Source: Chara braunii
Taxonomy: Eukaryota; Streptophyta; Charophyceae; Charales; Characeae
Assembly: GCA_003427395.1 (NCBI GenBank)
Contig: BFEA01001086.1
Location: forward strand, 105,389 to 141,736
DNA length: 36,348 nt
Reading direction: 5' to 3'
Below, piece by piece: positions 29,421 through 36,348 of this stretch; positions within the stretch are counted from its first letter, which is position 1, and each line of letters begins with the position of its first letter. A program made the translations under genes and the position numbers. The notes beneath the pieces are model-generated. The model was not told the DNA's origin, did no database searches, and saw nothing but the letters and a program-made list of their open reading frames with translations.

Positions 29421-29945
29421 ATCCCCCTCTCTCCCCTCTCCCTACTAACCCACTTTCTCTACCTTTTCTCTTCTTACTCAACCCCTCTACTTCTTGCTCT
29501 TCTGCCTCACTCACTTCCTTCTAATCACCCTCACCACTCATACCCCTCTCCCCACCCCACCTTTTCTCCCACCACCCACTATTTTACTCTACTCTATTCA
29601 TTTATTTATTTTTCTTTCTCCTCTTTTCTCCTTGCTTCTTGATCCCTCCTCACCTTTCCCATCCCTTTCTCTCCTATTCCCTCACCCTCCTCTCCCCCAA
29701 CTACAACCCCATCACTTCCCCCGTCTCCCCCTTCACTCTTTTTTTCTCTCTCACCTATTTCTCCCCTTTCTCCTTCACTTTTTCATTTCCCTTCCCCCCA
29801 ACTTTGAAATTTTCTCTTTTTCTTCCTTTTATCTTTCTTTTGATTTATATTTCCTCCTTTTTTCCAAAAATTCGAATTTAATTTATCTCATTCCCCACCT
29901 TCTTCTCTTATATTTTTATTTATTTTATTTTCTTTTTTATTTATT
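29421..29945 (+). repeat. pyrimidine-rich tract
   Basis: About 500 bp almost devoid of G on the plus strand, C/T-rich then T-rich. Long open frames here are compositional artefacts. It may be a leader or LTR part of the downstream gypsy element. Confidence 0.75.
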
Positions 29946-30004
29946 CAAAAAATTCGAATTTCTTTGCGGCACCCTTAAATCTGATTAGGAGTTAGTCATC
30001 TTGC

Positions 30005-30345
30005 TTTCGGCACACATTTTGACCCCGTGAGGGTAACGAAGTGCTACCGAAAGTTTCTCATTCTACTTAGCCTTTCTTCTTGACGACACACTTCGACCTC
30101 ATGGGGGTAACGAAATGGTGCCGAAATTTTTGAAAAATCAGACACTTCATTTCTCTTCACCTCCTCATCTACTTGTTTATTTATTTATTTATTTTTTTCC
30201 TATTTATTTATTTTTTTCCTATTTCTTTATTTATTTTCTGAAAGTTTTAATTTTTGGCAGTTTTGAAACTTTGTGTGCTTATCTTGGTCTCTCCTTTCCC
30301 TTGGCACATTATTGACCTCATGGGGGGTAAGGAAACGTTGTCGAA
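30005..30345 (+). repeat. three copies of a GACC(C/T)C(A/G)TG(A/G)GGGTAA motif with partly paired flanks
   Basis: At 30021, 30095 and 30314. The first copy is enclosed by TTTCGG (30005-30010) and CCGAAA (30047-30052) plus CAC/GTG. The second has CGACAC/GTGCCG with one mismatch. The third is weak. Each is followed by an A/T-rich AAATTTTT-type segment. Function unknown. Confidence 0.6.
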
Positions 30346-30543
30346 ATTTCTAAACAAATAAATATTATTTCTCTCTTCACTTTTTTTTTACTACTTTTTT
30401 TTAATTTTTAAATTGTTTATTTATTTTCACTTTTCTCTCAAAATTTCACAGTTTATTTATTTTTCCTCCCGCCTACCCCCATGCTTGCTATTTTATTTTC
30501 TTGATTAGGTCACCGGTACCCTACCCTAACCACTCAAACCCCG

Positions 30544-30585
30544 GTTAGGGTTTTCTTAGGGTTTTTCTAGGGTTTAGGGTTTTCC
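30544..30585 (+). repeat. degenerate telomere-like repeats
   Basis: Four to five TTAGGG/TAGGGTTT steps, irregularly spaced (for example TAGGGTTTAGGGTTTT). Similar to plant telo-box motifs. Too short and irregular for a telomere. Lies about 165 bp before the gypsy gag ATG. Confidence 0.6.
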
Positions 30586-30749
30586 TACCCCCCCCCCTAG
30601 TCCCCCTTTCCATTCGGGCACCCTGGACTCGAACCACCCTTCCCCCTTTGCGGGCGCCCACGCTCGACTCACTATCGCGGACCCCCCCCTACGCCCTCCG
30701 CTCACACGGACCTCCTCTGGCCCCCTCCAGTCCGACCCGTCACCTCTTC

Positions 30750-32648
30750 ATGGCCGACGACGTGTCATAAGCCGCGGATGCTGCGACGACCTCGACACTG
30801 GGCTCTATCCCCGTGTCGGCGGACCAGAGCCCTCAGCCCCAGGGGGATCTGCACACCCTCCTCACCTCCCTCCTTGTGCCCTTACAGACGCAGGTCGACA
30901 TGGTGGCCACGACGGAGCTTCCTCCTCCGCTGCCCCCGACCAGGCCATCTTGGTGACCGTCCACGATCCTAGCGTGACGACCGCAACGGGTCAGGCCTTC
31001 CCTCACTCTACGGGCGCACCTGCCCAGATTCCGGTCACCACGACCACGGGATCACAACCCGCTGTCGTGGTCTAAGCTTTTCTGGGTGCCCTGCTTCTCC
31101 TTCCCATTCGCACGACCGCAACTCCACTTGGCCCTCCCCCTTGTGGGATGCCTCACGCCCCTCACGCGTCTACTCCTGTCACCCCTCGCTCAATCTACGT
31201 TTGACGTCTTGAGGACGAGCTTGCCCAGACCCGCGCCGACCTCGCCCTCTTACGCCTTCAGCCACCCCTACCCTCACAGGTGGCCGCGCCTTCGTGCGCA
31301 CCCCGTTCTTCTTCTACTCTTCGTTCCATGCAGGCTCGCTTCCTTAGCCCTGCACCCTATCCACCCTCATCCCACCTTCTTCCTATACCCTCGGTTGCTG
31401 CGATCTCTTCTACCGCAGCTCCCTTGCAGCCTGCTGTTGTTGCCCCCGCCGCTCCCCTATGCGGCCCAGGCGTACAGTAAGTTACGCCCCTTTCTTCGGG
31501 ACCTGTGCCGACTTACTCAGCCGTAGCACAGACCTCTGTTGGTCGATCCCCTCGCCGTCAAAACGGTGGCGCGCCGCTCGTCCGCTTGACAAACATTGCC
31601 TTGTACGACGGTACAGGGATACGCGTGTCTCGGTAGCTGCAGTCTGCTACCCACACGCTCCAACTGATGGGCGCCCCACTCGACACGTGGGTGACTCACC
31701 TCTCCACGGGCCTGCGTGGCGGTCCTTTCGACGTGTGGGAGGATTTCTACACGCACTCCCTTCGTGAAGGTCGGACCCCGACCTTCATGGATTTTCAGGC
31801 ATTCCTCGAGGATCGCTTTGGAGCCCAACATGACGTCACTGACGCCTTCGAGCGTGTCGTCAGCACACGTTGGTCCGGCTCTGGTGGCGATGCCGGCCTG
31901 AACCGCCACATCCAGGTCTTTCAGGATGCCCGCCTCATTTGTGATGTGGCGTTCCTCCCCGAGGCTGCCCTTATCCGATCGTTTCTTGGTCAGCCTTCCC
32001 CTTGAGTACTGCTCCGAGTTATGGCGGTACGAGTTTACATCGGCCCTGCAGGCTTACGAGGCCGTCATGACCCATCAGTGGATGCGGGTCCGTCTCCACC
32101 CCGCCTCCTCCTCCCAGCCTCAACGTACTGGCTACGCCCTCTTCTCCTCTCACGGCACTTCCCAGCGCCGTTCCCCTTTCCGCGGCCGCCCCCGCCGTTC
32201 CACGCAGCAGGGCCGCCACTTCTCGTGCCACTTTGGCGCGTTAGAGTATGGTGAGCAGGACGCTGTTGCCCCACTGTCGCCTAAGGGTGACCATAGCCAC
32301 GACCTCGACCTTTGCGAGACCATCCACTACCACCTGGAGGACTTTACCCTCCCTATAGCCGAGCGCCTCCAGCTCGCCCTCTCCACCCTCTTTCTGGCAC
32401 GCAGCCGCCCTGGTCACGCTGGCGTGTCGCCCCCCGAGGTCCCTCAGCAGGACCTCCGTCAGGGATTTGTCCCTCGTGGCGGTGTCCTTTCTGCGTGGGA
32501 GAGTGGGTGTTTGCGATGCCGCCAAGACGGTCATACCTCCTCGCGGGGCCCTTACATCGCCGCCCTCGACCACCACTACGCTGACCTCTCCCGCCAGCGT
32601 CATGCTCAGTCCCCCCCTGGCGCCTCGCATCCCCACGGAGCCTCCTAG
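30750..32648 (+). pseudogene. gypsy gag, multiply broken
   Basis: Likely start ATG at 30750 (MADDVS), with TAA at 30768. Frames switch at least twice. Recognisable parts: a coiled-coil-like stretch LEDELAQTRADLALLRLQ near 31210, a capsid-type core 31590-32000 (ALYDGTG, MGAPLDTWVTHL, FEDFY-like WEDFYTHSL, FMDFQAFLEDRFG), a frameshift near 31985, then FTSALQAYEAV and an arginine-rich linker. The zinc knuckle at about 32510 reads CLRCRQDGHTSSRG, with Gly where the last Cys of CX2CX4HX4C should be. Gag would form the particle and bind element RNA; this copy cannot make an intact product. Confidence 0.8.
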
Positions 32649-32836
32649 CGCCGGTGTAGTGTACACCTGCGCCCTCCTCAGTAGTTGGCTTTTCGACATC
32701 CCCGTCGCGGTTCGCCCCCCATGCTACTGGAGCTGACGTATCACAGGACCCGACAGAGTGTACTCAACCCTCAATCGCCGTACCGTTTGCGCCTCCGCGG
32801 ACCACCATCTCCCCTCCTACCCCTCTGCGACTATCG
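32649..32836 (+). other. gag-pol linker of the gypsy element
   Basis: Sequence between the end of the knuckle-bearing frame and the start of the clear protease frame. The frame changes by -1 across it; whether by ancestral frameshifting or decay cannot be told. Confidence 0.4.
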
Positions 32837-33925
32837 ATGCATCGAGTCAGTCGCTCAGCCCGTTGCAGCAAGCAGCTCGCTACTCGCGAGGATGTTGTGT
32901 CCTCTCTTCTAGACTTAAGCATGCTCCAGGCTCGTCAGGAGCGACTCACCCTCCATGTCGCTCTACTGCGCCGCCTTCTCACCATCCTCTTGGACCCTGA
33001 TCGCATTCTCCCTATCATCCCCGTACGACTGGGGACTTCCACGAGGGTGTACTCAGCGCTGTGGGATTCCGGTTCTCACAGCGACTTCATTCACCCATGT
33101 GTGGTGAAAGAAGCCCGCTTACCCACGACAGGGTCTCCGACTCCCATCTCTGTCACCCTTGGGGATGACAAGACCCAACGCTTCTTCGATCAGACGGTCA
33201 CTGACCTCCCTTTCTTCCTCACTCTCGAGCCGACTGATCGTCCCCCGGCGTCTCATCACCAGCGCTCCTCTACACATTTCGATGTGATGGAGACAGGCTA
33301 CGACTTCATTCTCGGTACTTCGTGGTCTCGTCGGTTCCGCAGCACTGAGGCCGATTGGGCGACCAACACTCCCGTTCTCAAAACGAAGTGTGGACAGACG
33401 TATCACGTACCTTTCATAGGTACCATCGCGACACCACGGCCCGACCCTCCTCTGCCGCAGCCTTCCGTGCCCACACCATCTCCTACTATCACCGTCACCT
33501 CGCCTCGGCAGTTCGCCCACTTCATCCGACAGGACAATGTCACCTTTTTTACGGTGAACGTTACGGACCTCTTGCACTATGATCCACTATGTCCCGACGA
33601 CGAGCTCATCTCTCTGGAGCCAGATCCTCCTATCTCCATGACTCTCATTTTTACTTCCCTCCCTCCGCCGTCCGTCGAGTCCACCCCGTCGTCGCGCGCT
33701 AACGCTGACACTGAGCAGCTCGTATGCTATACGACCCACCTAGAGCCTCCAGTTCGTGACCTCATTCGAGAGTACCACGCCGTTTTCCCATTGTCGTTCT
33801 CGTACGCCGACATCCCACCAATGTGCGACGTCGAGTACTTCATCCAGCTGGTGCCTGATTATCATGTTCACCACCAGACACCCTACAGACTTTTGATCCT
33901 TGAGGCCACCGAACTCAAGCGTTAG
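32837..33925 (+). pseudogene. gypsy pol, protease part
   Basis: Open for 362 codons up to TAG 33923-33925. The retropepsin active site DSG (LWDSGSHSDFI, codons 33065-33073) and the later GYDFILGTSW flap-end motif are present. The C-terminal part (LEPPVRDLIREYHAVFP, then DVEYFIQLVPD) is the usual lead-in to RT. The stop falls exactly where the RT palm begins (LKR, stop, [10 protein letters not shown]) and replaces what is probably a Gln codon. The enzyme would cleave the polyprotein during particle maturation. Confidence 0.85.
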
Positions 33926-35266
33926 CTTGAGGAGCTCCTGAGACTAGGTTTCATTAAGCCCAGCAACTCCCCGTGGGGTGCACCCGTCCTCTTTGCTCGC
34001 AAAGCGGATGAAACTCTCCGTCTCTGCATCGACTATCGCGGTCTCAACCGCTACACGGTTAAGAACAACTACTCCATTCCTCGTTCCGACAAGTTGTTCG
34101 ACCGCCTGGCAGGCAACCACTTCTTTACGACGGTCGATCTTCGTAGCGGTTACCATGAGATCCGCGTCGCTGCAGCGGACCAGCCGAAGACAGCGTTCCG
34201 ATCGCGTTTCGACCACTACGAGTTTACGGTGATGCCATCTGGCCTCTCTAACGCGCCCGCTACCTTCCAGAGGGCGATGAATGACATCTTCAGGGACATC
34301 CTGGAGCAGTACGTTCTCGTATACCTCGACGATATTCTGTTCTACAGTCGTACACTTGAGGAGCATCTAAGACACCTCCGCGATGTTCTTGACCGCTTGC
34401 GCAGACATGGTTTCTATGCCAAGCTGAGCAAATGCCGCTTTGCCCAACATAAAGTTGATTTCTTAGGACACTACGTGTCTGACCAGGGTCTCCACATGGA
34501 CGACGCGAAGATCACTGCTATTGCGGAGTGGCCCCTCCCCATATCCGCCAAGCAGCTTCGAAGCGTCCTAGGCCTCACTAGCTACTACAGTAATTTCATC
34601 AAGGGATACGCTAGGTATTCCTACGTCCTTATCTCCAGCCTCCTCCGGAAGAATCCGCCATGGGCTTGGACACCTCTCTACGAGGACGCCTTCCGCGCCC
34701 TCAAGAAGGAGGTGACATGTACACTGGTTCTTCACCTACCCAATTTTGATCATCCTTTTATCCTTACCACCGATGCGTCAGACTTTGTTGTAGGAGCAGT
34801 GCTTTCTCAGATTTTCCCCTCCTCTCCCGATTCCTCTCATCCTCATATCCCTCGCTTCCCACCCTCTACCTCTACCACTGCTTCCCGCATGAAGCCTACT
34901 CGTCCAGCTACTGACGAGCCTTCTATTGATTATTCTCCTACCATCGCTGAGGACGACACTGTCAAGTATCGCTCAGGTGATTGTCTGATAGCCTTCTACT
35001 CCCGTCAGCTCCTACCCGCCGAGATAAATTTCACCGCTGATGAACGTGAGGTTCTCGCAGTAGTTTATGACGCTCGGCACCGGCGTCACTACCTGCATGG
35101 GGCGATATTCACGGTGCGCACGGACAACTCTGTTGTCCAGGCTTTTCTGAGAAAACCGAAACTCACTCCTCGACAGGCTCACTGGTGGCGCGACCTATCC
35201 GAGTTTAGTTTCACCACTGAGCATATCAAGGGTGAGACTAATCGGGTCCCAGATGCCTTATCCTGA
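33926..35266 (+). pseudogene. gypsy pol, reverse transcriptase and RNase H
   Basis: Same frame as the protease. RT motifs in order: [43 protein letters not shown] catalytic loop (34322-34333), [10 protein letters not shown]. RNase H: first Asp in TTDAS (34772), Glu in DEREVLAV (35048), Asp in RTDNS (35123). Between GAVLSQ and LIAFYSRQL lies a Ser/Pro/Thr-rich insert of about 58 residues (34811-34984), where related elements usually have about ten. Ends with DALS and TGA 35264-35266 where the family continues with Arg. Catalytic residues are all intact. Confidence 0.92.
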
Positions 35267-36348
35267 CGCCCTAACCATGATCAGGAGCAGATCCAGCTCG
35301 CTGCCATCTCGGTCACCANCGTCCATCACTCGGTGATCGACGAGTTTCAAACTCAGTACCGCCACTACCCCGACTATCGCGACATCCATGCGACCCTTTG
35401 GAGTGGCAAGACCGTCCCAAACTACTCTCTCGGGGGCAACGGTCTTATGTACTGACACGGTTCACAGGGCACCTGAGAGCCCCGTATGTGCGTTCCCTCC
35501 ACTGGACAGCTACGTGTCCGGGCAGTAGCAGAGTTCCATGACCAGGCAGCCGCCGGTCATATGGGGTTCCACAAGACGTTGGCTCGTGTGAGCCGCCTGT
35601 ACGTCTGGCCGAAGCGCAAGGACTTTGTTAAGGACTACGTCGCAGACTGTCCCACATGTCAGGAGGTGAGCAGTGCGAACCACCTGCCTTATGGTTTGCT
35701 CCAGCCTTTTCCTATTCCTGAGGGTCGTTGGCAGTCCATCTCGATGGACTTTATCGGTCCTCTTTGTTCTCCGACCCCCCGCAGTCATGATGCTATCCTG
35801 GTCGTCGTCGACCGCTTCACGAACCGTGCACGCTTTGTTCCGTGTCGCTATGCCATCAATGCACGTGAGGTCACCGACATCGTGTTTGACCAAGTCGTGC
35901 ATGACCACGACTTACCTTTGAGCATCATATTTGACCGTCACCGGTGCTTTTCTCGCCGATTCTGGCGACGGCTCCATGAGGTTTACGGCACCCAGCTCCG
36001 CTTTTCCTCGTCTTATCATCCCCAAAATGATGATCGGACCGAGGTCACGAACAAGACTCTCGGAGATATTCTCCGAAAGATTGTTCGTGACGACCAACAG
36101 TGAGATCTCCATCTTGCCCACGCAGAGATAAGCTACAACCATGCCGTCTCGCCAGCCACAGGGATGTTGCCTTACTATTGCGACCTCGGCTATCACCCTC
36201 GTGTTCCCGCGGACTTCCTTCGACCGTCACAGATGCACCCCGACACGAGTTGTCCCGCGCTGGATGATTGGGTTGCACACATGACGTCGATCATGAAGAC
36301 CGTGCATGAGCACATAGCCACTTCCCAGACTCGCATGGCAGCACGTGC
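35267..36348 (+). pseudogene. gypsy pol, integrase (partial)
   Basis: Continues the same frame. Linker stops TGA at 35453 and 35474. Zinc-binding HHCC: His in EFHD (35537), His in the AGHMGFHKTL segment, CPTC (35648-35659). Catalytic triad: Asp in SMDFIGPL (35747), Asp in IFDRH (35933), Glu in RTEVTN (36041), with 35 residues between the last two, the canonical D,D(35)E. TGA at 36101-36103 replaces a Trp expected in the family's QWD context. The frame then runs to the window edge (AEISYNHAVSPATGMLPYY). One N at 35319. Confidence 0.9.

Larger units (their letters stand above)
30750..36348 (+). mobile_element. Ty3/gypsy LTR retrotransposon, degraded, 3' end outside window
   Basis: Domain order gag, protease, RT, RNase H, integrase defines Ty3/gypsy (in Ty1/copia the integrase precedes RT). 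The RT resembles chromovirus-type elements, but any chromodomain and the 3' LTR would lie past the window edge. A 5' LTR is not established; the PBS at 28658 is a candidate. Gag has several stops and frameshifts. Pol stays in a single frame for 3.5 kb with five stops. Confidence 0.9.

Noticed and set aside
29494-29988. 164-codon plus-strand open frame rich in Leu, Pro, Ser and Phe
   Set aside because: Falls in an almost G-free pyrimidine tract, where long stop-free frames arise from composition.
30544-30585. Interstitial telomere
   Set aside because: Only four or five irregular TTAGGG steps; more likely telo-box-like motifs in an element leader.
30778-31526. Plus-strand Arg/Pro/Leu-rich frames as separate genes
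   Set aside because: They are out-of-frame readings of the gypsy gag; the gag-like residues lie in other frames.

Overview
The window looks like repeat-dense nuclear DNA of a green-lineage eukaryote (plant or streptophyte alga). I found no host gene that I can support. The evidence for lineage is indirect. There is a degraded Ty3/gypsy pol, a minus-strand gag-like frame next to a primer-binding site that matches the plant tRNA-Asp type, plant-type TTTAGGG-like motifs, tRNA-derived SINEs and MITEs. Scattered single N bases point to a draft assembly. The mix of a TE-packed GC-richer part with very AT-rich spacer would fit a large charophyte or bryophyte-like genome, but the species is not identified.

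Layout. 1-2018: tandem repeats and a minus-strand SINE interrupted by a small TA-flanked MITE. 2019-6864 and 14909-19649: two 4.7-4.8 kb direct copies that look like the very long LTRs of one minus-strand element. Directly inside the right copy is a tRNA-Asp-type PBS (14889-14906), then a 21-bp tandem repeat, a broken upstream ORF (12944-13654) and a broken gag with a CCHC knuckle (11157-12664). No pol was found between the repeats, so the unit resembles a non-autonomous, gag-only giant-LTR element. No polypurine tract or target-site duplication could be confirmed. 19650-24650: AT-rich spacer with a 375-bp foldback MITE and old tandem duplications. 24655-27400: dispersed and simple repeats, including the second copy of a 659-bp GC-rich repeat also present at 8128-8786. 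27564-27829: a poly(A)-tailed SINE with target-site duplication that carries a nested poly(A) retroposon. 28407-30740: a possible LTR end with a tRNA-Met-type PBS, pyrimidine-rich DNA and a repeated GGGTAACGAA motif. 30750-36348: a plus-strand Ty3/gypsy retrotransposon with gag, protease, RT, RNase H and integrase, catalytic residues retained but with stops and frameshifts, cut by the window edge.

The most interesting signal is an array of about ten hairpins inside each giant LTR (4370-5197 and 17093-17925). All share a core close to CCAATCTTATGGAAC, but the flanking arms differ from copy to copy while remaining self-complementary. That is the pattern expected if the hairpin structure, and not only the core sequence, is selected. 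I know of no described element of this kind.
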